NCBI GenBank assembly: GCA_024641465.1
Contig: JAHEDB010000042.1
Span: forward strand, 1,456-10,704
Direction: 5' to 3'
From: Chromatiales bacterium
GTDB taxonomy: Bacteria; Pseudomonadota; Gammaproteobacteria; UBA6429; Thiohalophilaceae
DNA: 9,249 nt
Part shown: positions 1 to 5,646 of the stretch, piece after piece
How positions within the stretch are numbered: position 1 is the stretch's first letter
How the letters are laid out: every line of letters begins with the position of its first letter
Position numbers and translations under genes: made by a program
Notes under the pieces: generated by a model
What the model saw: the letters and a program-made list of their open reading frames with translations, nothing else
Database searches by the model: none
What the model was told of the DNA's origin: nothing

Positions 1-668
1 TCTTCCAGTTTGATGACGTGCCAGCCGAACTGGGTCTGCACCGGTGTCTTGCTGTGTTCACCCTTTTTCATTTCGGCAACGGCGCGGGCGAAGGGTGGCA
101 CCATCCGACCAGGCGAGAACCAGCCCAGGTCACCGCCGTCTTTGGCGGAGGGGCCGGTGGATTTTTCCGTAGCGAGTTTGGCGAAATCAGCGCCGGTATC
201 CAGCTTGGCGATAACGGTCTTGGCCTCTTCTTCGGTTTTCAACAGGATATGGCGGGCCTTGTATTCCTGCATGTTGGCGCCGGCAACCTTCTCTTTATAG
301 ATTTGCTTGATGTCTTTTTCCTGCACCGGGTCTTTGCTGAGGGTCTTCTGGATCAGGGCCTGGATCATCAGTTCGATGCGCTGTTGTTCCAGCACGAATG
401 CGACCTTGGGATCCTTTTCAACCTTCTGTTTTTTTGCTTCCTGGTAGAGTAATTCACGGCTGACCAGTTCGTTGACGATGGCGGCCTTGTTTTCCTCGGC
501 CTTGAACTCAGGATTTTTGGCCTTGAGGGTTTCCACCACCTGATCGTATTGTTTTTTGGTAATTTTATTACCGTTTACCGTGGCAACGGAATCACCGGCA
601 CTGGCGCTGAGGCTGAAGCCGCCCAGCAGGGCGATGAACAGAAAACGGTTAGTCAGTGTATTTCGCAT
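1..668 (-). CDS. Parvulin-type peptidyl-prolyl cis-trans isomerase, exported (C-terminus cut by window edge)
   Basis: A periplasmic foldase that should isomerise Xaa-Pro bonds in secreted or outer-membrane proteins. The frame runs from an ATG at 668-666 to the left edge, giving 222 residues with no stop. Residues 1-24 form a signal peptide: basic start, hydrophobic stretch LFIALLGGF, and an ASA-G cleavage site. Residues 25-130 are a charged, helical SurA/PpiC-like N-terminal region. A parvulin domain starts near residue 137 with ARHILLK (H140), followed by DGGDLGWFSPGRMVPPF and QFGWHVIKLE. These are the usual active-site and fold-closing motifs. An AAGGA Shine-Dalgarno lies about 8 bases before the ATG. 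It is the last visible gene of the yciB-yciI group, 38 bases after yciI. It resembles PpiC/PrsA-like stand-alone parvulins more than two-domain SurA, but the missing end prevents a firm subfamily call. Only a few residues need be missing. Confidence 0.93.
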   Translation of the reverse strand, partial: MRNTLTNRFLFIALLGGFSLSASAGDSVATVNGNKITKKQYDQVVETLKAKNPEFKAEENKAAIVNELVSRELLYQEAKKQKVEKDPKVAFVLEQQRIELMIQALIQKTLSKDPVQEKDIKQIYKEKVAGANMQEYKARHILLKTEEEAKTVIAKLDTGADFAKLATEKSTGPSAKDGGDLGWFSPGRMVPPFARAVAEMKKGEHSKTPVQTQFGWHVIKLE

Positions 669-706
669 GGTTTGTCCTTGATATTGGTTAATCTAAATAT
701 TTTTCT

Positions 707-1006
707 TCAGGGTAAAACCTTCCTGAATGGTTTTACAGTGACCTGTTTGTATACGCCGGCGGCAACATAAGGGTCGGCATCGGCCCAGGTTCTGGCATCG
801 TCAAGTGAGTCAAATTCGGCGATGATGATCGAGCCGCTGAAACCGGCCGGGCCGGGATCCTCATTATCGATAGATGGGCAGGGCCCTGCAAGCAGTAAAC
901 GGCCGTCATTCTGTAATTTGTGGAGTCGTTCGAGGTGAGCCGGACGGGCGGCCAAGCGTTTGTTGAGGCTATCGGCCACATCCTCACCGATGATTGCATA
1001 GTACAT
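707..1006 (-). CDS. yciI: YciI family protein
   Basis: A 99-residue protein of the YciI family, which has a ferredoxin-like (dimeric alpha/beta-barrel) fold. The sequence MYYAIIGEDVADSLNKRLAA, the RPAHLERL segment, the GRLLLAGPCPS segment and the C-terminal ADADPYVAAGVY...VKPF block closely follow E. coli YciI, which has about 98 residues. The conserved His in RPAHL and the conserved acidic residues of the pocket are present. The biochemical role is not established: family members have been linked to a possible His/Asp catalytic pocket, but no substrate is known for this type. The start is 5 bases after the yciB stop, and its ribosome-binding purines (GAAAGAG) lie inside the end of yciB, so translation is probably coupled. 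The family call is secure; the function is unknown. Confidence 0.95.
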   Translation of the reverse strand: MYYAIIGEDVADSLNKRLAARPAHLERLHKLQNDGRLLLAGPCPSIDNEDPGPAGFSGSIIIAEFDSLDDARTWADADPYVAAGVYKQVTVKPFRKVLP

Positions 1007-1011
1007 TTCGT

Positions 1012-1590
1012 CTACTCTTTCGGCTGATTATTACTGTCTTCGACCAGGGGGTCACCGACGTGGCGGGCCATGTAGAAGGCCTGCAGGATCACAAACACGA
1101 AGGTCATGCCGAGCATGCCAAAGGTTTTGAAATCGACCCAGTCATCAAACGGAAAATTGAAGGCGACATACAGATTGATGATCCCCGCCAGGATAAAAAA
1201 CACCACCCAGGCATAGTTCAGATGGGACCAGATTGGTTCCGGCAGACTGATGTTCTTCTCCATCATGCGTTTGAGCAGGGATTTTTTACCGATAAATTCG
1301 CTGCCCAGAAAGGCGACGGCGAACAGCCAGTTCACCGCCGTGGGTTTCCACTTGATGAAGTCGACATTGCGAAAATAGATGGTTGCCCCGCCCAGGATCA
1401 CGACAATGGCCAGGGTGATCAGGTGCATGTTTTCAAAGCGCCGGTGCTTCAACCAGAACAGGCTGATTTGCAAGGCACTGGCGGCCATCATCACCTTGGT
1501 CGCGGCGATAGCGCCAACTAATTGATCGTCATAGGATTTGAAAACGACAAAAAACAGGATAATGGGGAAAAAATCAAATAGGAACTTCAT
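1012..1590 (-). CDS. yciB: YciB / inner-membrane septation protein A
   Basis: An integral inner-membrane protein of 192 residues, the usual length for YciB (formerly IspA/IspZ, intracellular septation protein A). The family is tied to cell division and envelope synthesis, and E. coli YciB interacts with elongation and division proteins. What shows it: the N-terminus MKFLFDFFPIILFFVVFKSY, the ATKVMMAASALQI segment, the ILGGATIYFRNVDFIKWKPT motif, the WVVFFILAGIINLYVAF segment and the FKTFGMLGMTFVFVILQAFY segment. About five hydrophobic membrane spans alternate with basic loops such as GKKSLLKRMM. The C-terminus ends in a short polar tail. The ATG has only a weak ribosome-binding match upstream. 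It is first of the leftward operon yciB-yciI-ppiase and is divergent from the rnm gene. Confidence 0.96.
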   Translation of the reverse strand: MKFLFDFFPIILFFVVFKSYDDQLVGAIAATKVMMAASALQISLFWLKHRRFENMHLITLAIVVILGGATIYFRNVDFIKWKPTAVNWLFAVAFLGSEFIGKKSLLKRMMEKNISLPEPIWSHLNYAWVVFFILAGIINLYVAFNFPFDDWVDFKTFGMLGMTFVFVILQAFYMARHVGDPLVEDSNNQPKE

Positions 1591-1634
1591 CTTGGTCTAT
1601 GGCGCCATCAGGTGATATTAAAATAAGTAGCCAG

Positions 1635-1664
1635 AGTATAATCAGGTTTGCAGGTCGCGTCGAA
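1635..1664 (-). promoter_or_regulatory. Candidate promoter for the yciB operon
   Basis: On the minus strand a TATACT -10-like box (1635-1640) lies 18 bases from a weak TTCGAC -35-like box (1659-1664). It is about 45 bases upstream of the yciB ATG. The -10 is good and the -35 poor. The position before a likely operon head supports it, but this is sequence inspection only. Confidence 0.3.
1637..1642 (+). promoter_or_regulatory. Candidate -10 box for the rightward rnm transcript
   Basis: A perfect TATAAT on the plus strand, about 130 bases upstream of the rnm start. The base group 17 upstream (GATATT at 1614-1619) is a poor -35, so the site may need an activator or be fortuitous. It overlaps the minus-strand TATACT at 1635-1640, so polymerase could not sit on both at once. 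Confidence 0.25.
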
Positions 1665-1669
1665 CCTGC
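1650..1669. repeat. Inverted repeat in the yciB/rnm divergent region
   Basis: GCAGGT (1650-1655) and ACCTGC (1664-1669) form a perfect 6-bp stem around an 8-base centre. CAGGTT (1643-1648) can compete as the left arm with AACCTG (1663-1668). It lies beside the candidate -10 boxes, so it could be an operator or a leader hairpin. No regulator can be named. Confidence 0.35.
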
Positions 1670-1678
1670 CGTAACCCC

Positions 1679-1719
1679 GCCATTGTTCGCGTTTTGGCCA
1701 TTCTGCGTTTTGTAATGGC
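1679..1719. repeat. Tandem imperfect direct repeat with inverted third copy
   Basis: Two adjacent units share GCCATT followed by GCGTTTTG. The first (1679-1696) has GTTC between the blocks and the second (1697-1712) has CT. AATGGC at 1714-1719 is the inverse of GCCATT, so the second unit can fold as a 6-bp hairpin. The repeats lie 50-90 bases upstream of the rnm ATG. The layout would suit a protein-binding site, but the role is unknown. Confidence 0.4.
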
Positions 1720-1768
1720 GAATTAGATTGGCCTCCGGGTGGAAGGTTCCGTTAGACTACGCGCCCCT

Positions 1769-2614
1769 ATGCCTCGAATCTTTGATTTACATTGCCACTC
1801 CACCGCCTCTGACGGGGGCCTCAGCCCAACCGCGCTGGTGCAACGCGCCCATCAACAACGGGTGGATGTGCTGGCCCTCACCGATCACGACGTGACCGAT
1901 GGCCTGGCCGAGGCGGCCCAAACTGCCGCCGCACTGGGCATGGGCTTCGTACCGGGGATTGAGATCTCCGTTACCTGGATGAAACAGACCATCCATATAA
2001 TTGGTTTGCACATCGATACTACCTCTGACGAATTGCAGCAGGGCTTGCTGAAATTGCGGGAATTTCGCAATTGGCGGGCCGAGGAGATCGGCCGCCGCCT
2101 GGAGAAAAAGGGCATTGCGGGGGCCTATGCCGGTGCCAGCCAGCTGGCCCAGGGCGCGATCATCAGCCGCACCCACTTTGCCCGCTACCTGGTCGAGCAG
2201 GGTTATGCCCGGGATATGCGCGACCTGTTCAAACATTTTCTGGTCAAGAACAAGCCAGGCCATGTGCCGGGGGAGTGGGCGAGCCTGGAGGAGGCGGTGG
2301 GCTGGATCAGCCGCGCCGGTGGCCAGGCGGTGATCGCCCATCCGGCCCGTTATCAATTGACGGCGACTCGTCTGCGACGCCTGATCAAGGATTTCAGGGA
2401 GGTCGGCGGGGTCGGTTTTGAGGTGGTGTCCGGCACTTATTCCAACGATGAGATCAAATATATGGGGCGGCTGGCGAATCAGTTTGAGCTGCTGGCCTCG
2501 ACGGGCTCGGATTTTCACAGCCCGGACAATGTCTATCTTGAACTGGGCCGCCTGGCCGAACTGCCGGAGGCCTGTATCCCTATCTGGTCCGATGATCGGT
2601 GGGCCACCCTGTAG
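1769..2614 (+). CDS. rnm: PHP-domain 5'-3' exoribonuclease (RNase AM / YciV family)
   Basis: A metal-dependent phosphoesterase of the PHP family, 281 residues from this ATG (E. coli YciV/RNase AM is about 290). E. coli RNase AM trims the 5' ends of rRNAs; a close homologue hydrolyses 3',5'-nucleotide bisphosphates such as pAp. The PHP metal-ligand motifs are all visible: DLHCHSTASDG (H8, H10, D15), LTDHD (H40), PGIEIS (E65), HIIGLHID (H76), IAHP (H191) and STGSDFHSP (D248, H250). An in-frame GTG at 1739 would add ten residues, but the alignment-typical start MPRIFDLHCH favours 1769. No strong Shine-Dalgarno precedes the ATG. It heads the rightward cluster, with yciO 9 bases downstream. The family is certain; the choice between rRNA trimming and pAp hydrolysis as main role is by homology only. 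Confidence 0.93.
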   Translation: MPRIFDLHCHSTASDGGLSPTALVQRAHQQRVDVLALTDHDVTDGLAEAAQTAAALGMGFVPGIEISVTWMKQTIHIIGLHIDTTSDELQQGLLKLREFRNWRAEEIGRRLEKKGIAGAYAGASQLAQGAIISRTHFARYLVEQGYARDMRDLFKHFLVKNKPGHVPGEWASLEEAVGWISRAGGQAVIAHPARYQLTATRLRRLIKDFREVGGVGFEVVSGTYSNDEIKYMGRLANQFELLASTGSDFHSPDNVYLELGRLAELPEACIPIWSDDRWATL

Positions 2615-2623
2615 CGAGTTGAT

Positions 2624-3253
2624 ATGAGCCAGTTTTTCCAGATCCACCCCGACAACCCCCAGCGAAGGTTGATTACCAATGCGGTGCAGCTGATCCGCCA
2701 GGGCGCCGTTATCGCCTATCCGACGGATTCGGCCTACGCCTTTGGCTGCCAGCTGGAGGATAAAAAGGCCCTCGAGCGGATCCAGAGGATTCGTCAGGTC
2801 GATAACAAGCACAATTTCACCCTCATGTGTCGCGACCTGTCGGAGATCGCGACCTATGCCAAGATCGACAACGCCGGCTACCGGTTGCTCAACCATTGTA
2901 CGCCCGGACCCTATACCTTCATTCTGCCGGGGACCCGCGAGGTGCCGCGCCGCCTGCTCCACCCCAAGCGCCGCACCATCGGCCTGCGCATCCCGGACAA
3001 TAAAATCGTCCAGGCCCTGCTCGAGGAACTGGGCGAACCCCTGATGACCTCAAGCCTGATCCTGCCGGGCGAGACCATGCCCATGACCGATGCCGAGGAG
3101 ATCCGCGACAAACTGGAGCGCCAGCTGGACCTGATCATCGACGGCGGCCATTGCGGTATCGACCCAACCACCGTCGTGGATATGACGGGCGAGGTGCCGG
3201 TGGTGGCCCGCGTTGGGCGTGGTGATATCAGCATGTTTGAAATGCCGGAATGA
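2624..3253 (+). CDS. yciO: YciO, TsaC/Sua5 (YrdC-like) family protein
   Basis: A 209-residue YrdC-fold protein that closely follows E. coli YciO (206 residues): MSQFFQIHPDNPQRRLI at the start, AYPTDSAYAFGC (31-42), RIRQVDNKHNFTLMCRDLSE (55-74), PGPYTFILPGT, EVPRRLLHPKRRTIGLRIP and PTTVVDMT. The fold binds nucleotide and is shared with TsaC/Sua5, which make threonylcarbamoyl-AMP for the t6A37 tRNA modification. The KHNFTLMC segment is the YciO version rather than the KRP...PL segment of TsaC, and E. coli YciO does not replace TsaC in vivo. Automated pipelines may call this L-threonylcarbamoyladenylate synthase; that reaction is uncertain here. It starts 9 bases after the rnm stop and is probably in the same transcript. 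Confidence 0.94.
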   Translation: MSQFFQIHPDNPQRRLITNAVQLIRQGAVIAYPTDSAYAFGCQLEDKKALERIQRIRQVDNKHNFTLMCRDLSEIATYAKIDNAGYRLLNHCTPGPYTFILPGTREVPRRLLHPKRRTIGLRIPDNKIVQALLEELGEPLMTSSLILPGETMPMTDAEEIRDKLERQLDLIIDGGHCGIDPTTVVDMTGEVPVVARVGRGDISMFEMPE

Positions 3254-3256
3254 TTT

Positions 3257-3280
3257 GTCGGCTTGAGTCGCAAGGCCGAC
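3257..3280 (+). terminator. Hairpin just after yciO (weak terminator candidate)
   Basis: GTCGGC-TTG (3257-3265) pairs with CAAGGCCGAC (3271-3280) around a 5-base loop, with one bulged base. It starts 3 bases after the yciO stop. No T-run follows, so intrinsic termination is doubtful. It may act in mRNA stability or Rho-linked termination instead. Confidence 0.25.
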
Positions 3281-3313
3281 GGGCTGCCGCTATAATAGGC
3301 CGGTATTAATAAA

Positions 3314-3454
3314 GGGTGCCTCTAAAAATTCAATTAAGCAGATGATGGCAAGGCGAAAACAAGCGAAAAAGCGCAGTTTACACGTAGTAAATGAGCATTT
3401 TGAGCTTGTTTTCAACGCAGCCAGCGCTGCTTCAGTGGATTTTTAGAGGTACCC
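3314..3454. mobile_element. Near-palindromic MITE-like element (141 bp, no coding capacity)
   Basis: The ends match as inverted repeats: GGGTGCCTCTAAAAAT on the left and, read on the other strand from 3454, GGGTACCTCTAAAAAT on the right. Over the outermost 19 bases of each arm there are two mismatches. Pairing continues inward in blocks (AAGCAG, TGGC, GAAAACAAGC, then TTTAC/GTAAA around the centre at 3384), so the whole element is one long imperfect palindrome. TAAA occurs directly outside both ends (3310-3313 and 3455-3458), which looks like a 4-bp target duplication. It holds no open frame of note. This is the form of a miniature inverted-repeat transposable element moved in trans by an unidentified transposase. 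It occupies much of the otherwise empty 300-base gap between yciO and trpS. Confidence 0.72.
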
Positions 3455-3469
3455 TAAAACCTTTTATTG

Positions 3470-3485
3470 CAGGGATTTAGCCCTG
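3470..3485 (+). promoter_or_regulatory. Small hairpin in the trpS leader region
   Basis: CAGGG (3470-3474) and CCCTG (3481-3485) form a perfect 5-bp stem with a 6-base loop; flanking TG and CA can extend it with a bulge. It is about 70 bases upstream of the trpS start. No T-run, tandem Trp codons or T-box core was seen, so I do not assign an attenuator. The rest of 3459-3553 is AT-rich and may hold the trpS promoter, but no pair of boxes is convincing. Confidence 0.22.
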
Positions 3486-3553
3486 TAGCAAAACGATAAA
3501 AACTAACTGACTGTTATCCTTACCGTATTTGAATCAAATCCAGGGAGAGCCTT

Positions 3554-4777
3554 TTGACATCCTTACCAAATCAGCGGGCCCGCGTGTTGTCCGGTATGCG
3601 TCCCACCGGCGCCCTGCACCTGGGGCATTACCACGGGGTTCTGAAAAACTGGCTCAAGTTGCAGCACGAATACGAGTGTTTCTTCTTCGTCGCCGACTGG
3701 CATGCCCTAACCACCCATTATGACGAGCCGCAAATCCTCGAACGCAGTGTCTGGGAGATGGTTATCGACTGGCTGGCAGTGGGTATCAATCCGGGCTCGG
3801 CCGGGATCTTCATCCAGTCGCGGGTCCCGGAACACGCCGAGTTGCACCTGCTGTTGTCCATGATTACCCCCCTGGGCTGGCTGGAACGCGTGCCCAGTTA
3901 CAAGGATCAACAGGAAAAGCTCAAGGAAAAGGACCTCGCGACCTATGGCTTCCTCGGTTATCCGTTGCTGCAAAGCGCCGACATCCTGATCTATCGCGCC
4001 ACCCAGGTCCCGGTGGGGGAGGACCAGGTCGCCCACGTCGAACTGACCCGCGAGGTCGCCCGCCGCTTCAACCACCTGTATGGCCGCGAAGCCGGTTTTG
4101 AGGAAAAGGCCGCCGAGGCGATCAAAAAAATGGGCAAGAAAAACGCCAAGCTTTATACCGAGTTACGGCGCAAATACCAGGAGCAGGGCGAGGGCGAGGC
4201 CCTCGCCACGGCCCGCGCCCTGCTCGAAGACCAGCAAAATATCACCCTCGGCGACAAGGAACGCCTGTTCGGTTACCTGGAAGGCGGTGGTCGGATCATC
4301 CTGCCGGAGCCCGCCGCCCTGTTGACCCAGGCCTCGAAAATGCCCGGTCTGGATGGTCAAAAAATGTCCAAGTCCTATCATAATACTATCTCCCTGCGGG
4401 AAGACCCCAAGGATGTCGAGCAGAAGCTGCGCAAGATGCCCACCGACCCGGCGCGGGTCCGCCGCGACGACCCGGGCGAGCCGGAAAAGTGCCCTGTGTG
4501 GAGTTTGCATCAGGTATACTCCGGCGACGACGTCAAGGCCTGGGTGCAGCAGGGTTGCCGCAGCGCCGGCATCGGCTGCCTGGATTGCAAGGGGCCAATC
4601 ATCGATGCGGTGTTGACCGAACTGGCGCCGATCCGGGAACGGGCCGCCGAGTACGAGGCCAATCGTGGTCTGGTACGCAATATTATTAGTGAGGGTTGTG
4701 ACAAGGCCCGTGATGTGGCCCGCCAGACCCTGACCGAGGTGCGGCAGGCCATGGGGCTGGATTACCGCCAGAATTGA
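3554..4777 (+). CDS. trpS: Tryptophanyl-tRNA synthetase, long form
   Basis: A class I aminoacyl-tRNA synthetase that charges tRNA-Trp with tryptophan in the cytoplasm; 407 residues. The HIGH signature appears as HLGH (22-25) in RPTGALHLGHYHG. Also visible are the VPEHAEL segment, PLLQSADILIY, VPVGEDQVAHVELTREVARR (from 152) and KMSKS at 270-274. Between VPVGEDQ and KMSKS it has about 60 residues more than E. coli TrpS (334 residues), rich in charged residues (KKMGKKNAKLYTELRRKY onward). Longer TrpS proteins are known in other gammaproteobacteria, so this need not be a defect. The C-terminal part has CPVWSLHQVYS and a CLDCKGPI segment. The start is TTG: AGGGAG lies 6 bases before it at 3542-3547, and the first ATG (3596) would remove the residues before GMRPTG. 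An internal GTG at 3584 is less likely. It is first of the tight trpS-scpA-scpB-rluB group. Confidence 0.95.
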   Translation: MTSLPNQRARVLSGMRPTGALHLGHYHGVLKNWLKLQHEYECFFFVADWHALTTHYDEPQILERSVWEMVIDWLAVGINPGSAGIFIQSRVPEHAELHLLLSMITPLGWLERVPSYKDQQEKLKEKDLATYGFLGYPLLQSADILIYRATQVPVGEDQVAHVELTREVARRFNHLYGREAGFEEKAAEAIKKMGKKNAKLYTELRRKYQEQGEGEALATARALLEDQQNITLGDKERLFGYLEGGGRIILPEPAALLTQASKMPGLDGQKMSKSYHNTISLREDPKDVEQKLRKMPTDPARVRRDDPGEPEKCPVWSLHQVYSGDDVKAWVQQGCRSAGIGCLDCKGPIIDAVLTELAPIRERAAEYEANRGLVRNIISEGCDKARDVARQTLTEVRQAMGLDYRQN

Positions 4778-4786
4778 CAGGAAATC

Positions 4787-5626
4787 ATGAGCGAAGAACA
4801 GCAACAGAATCACAACCCCGAGCAGCAGGAAATGCCCTTCGCCATCGTGCAGGGCCTGGCGATGACCCGCATGCCGAAGGACCTGTATATTCCACCGGAT
4901 GCGCTGGAGGTGTTCCTGGCCGAGTCCTTTGAGGGACCGCTGGACCTGCTGCTGTATCTCATCAAGAAACAGAATCTCGATATCCTCGATATCCCGATTG
5001 CCGAGATCACCCGGCAATATATGGTTTACGTCGAACTGATGAAGGAATTGCATCTGGAACTGGCGGCCGAATATCTGGTGATGGCGGCGATGCTGGCGGA
5101 GATCAAATCCCGCATGCTGCTGCCGCGTCCGGAAGAGGGCTGCGAGGATGAAGATGATCCGCGTGCCGAACTGGTGCGCCGCTTACAGGAATATGAACGT
5201 TACCGCCAGGCGGCGGAGGACATCGACGAACTGCCCCGCGTGCTGCGCGATGTCTTCCCCATCGAGATGAACGTTCCGGACCGCAAGGTGGTCAAGCTGC
5301 CACCACGGGTCGATATGAAGGAGCTGATGAAGGCCCTGGCCGATATCATGCAGCGGGCGGAAAACTACGCCCATCACCATGTGCAAATGGAACCTCTGTC
5401 GGTGCGCGAGCGCATGTCGGTGGTGCTGGGCAGCCTCAAGGCCGACAGCTTTGTCGAATTCACCAGCCTGTTTACGATTGAGGAAGGACGGCGCGGCGTG
5501 GTGGTGACCCTGCTGGCGATCCTCGAACTGCTCAAACAGTCACTGATTGAAATGATTCAGACCGAAGTGTTTGGCCCCATCCACGTCAAGGCGGCGGGGC
5601 AAAGCGCAAGTAATGATAATGAATAA
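4787..5626 (+). CDS. scpA: Segregation and condensation protein A (kleisin)
   Basis: The kleisin subunit of the Smc-ScpAB condensin, which bridges the two Smc heads and binds a ScpB dimer to organise and help segregate the chromosome. The protein has 279 residues. A polar, Gln/Glu-rich leader covers residues 1-40. The typical N-terminal Smc-binding region follows: FEGPLDLLLYLIKKQNLDILDIPIAEITRQY, then LAAEYLVMAAMLAEIKSRMLLPRP. The middle is acidic and variable, with DPRAELVRRLQEYERYRQAA. The C-terminal winged-helix part includes SFVEFTSLFTIEEGRRGVVVTLLAILELLKQ, ending in EVFGPIHV. An AGGAAA ribosome-binding site lies just before the ATG, 9 bases after the trpS stop. scpB follows after 20 bases, as expected for the pair. 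Confidence 0.96.
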   Translation: MSEEQQQNHNPEQQEMPFAIVQGLAMTRMPKDLYIPPDALEVFLAESFEGPLDLLLYLIKKQNLDILDIPIAEITRQYMVYVELMKELHLELAAEYLVMAAMLAEIKSRMLLPRPEEGCEDEDDPRAELVRRLQEYERYRQAAEDIDELPRVLRDVFPIEMNVPDRKVVKLPPRVDMKELMKALADIMQRAENYAHHHVQMEPLSVRERMSVVLGSLKADSFVEFTSLFTIEEGRRGVVVTLLAILELLKQSLIEMIQTEVFGPIHVKAAGQSASNDNE

Positions 5627-5646
5627 CGATTCTGGAAAGAGCTAGC

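Noticed and set aside
994..1521. Plus-strand open frame opposite yciB
   Set aside because: Its product is His/Gln/Asp-rich without a family match, whereas the other strand encodes a full-length YciB.
1739..1768. GTG at 1739 as the rnm start
   Set aside because: The extra ten residues are not expected in the family and the protein normally opens close to the HCH motif. The ATG at 1769 fits better.
1787..2962. A 391-codon open frame on the minus strand opposite rnm and yciO
   Set aside because: It lies antisense to two genes with clear family motifs and its own product shows no recognisable domain. GC-rich codon use makes such mirror frames common.
3263..3296. TTGAGT and TATAAT after yciO as a trpS promoter
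   Set aside because: The spacing is 22 bases, outside the usual 16-18. The TATAAT alone at 3291-3296 upstream of the palindromic element is not enough to call.
3314..3454. CRISPR repeat, attachment site or riboswitch for the long palindrome
   Set aside because: There is no repeated unit with spacers and no integrase or phage gene. No known ligand-binding core is seen, and the matched termini with flanking TAAA fit a MITE better.
3459..3553. trp attenuator or T-box leader for trpS
   Set aside because: No leader peptide with tandem Trp codons, no T-box sequence and no terminator with a T-run were found.
4163..5053. A 296-codon minus-strand frame opposite trpS and scpA
   Set aside because: It is antisense to conserved motifs including KMSKS and the ScpA N-terminus, with a composition typical of a shadow frame.
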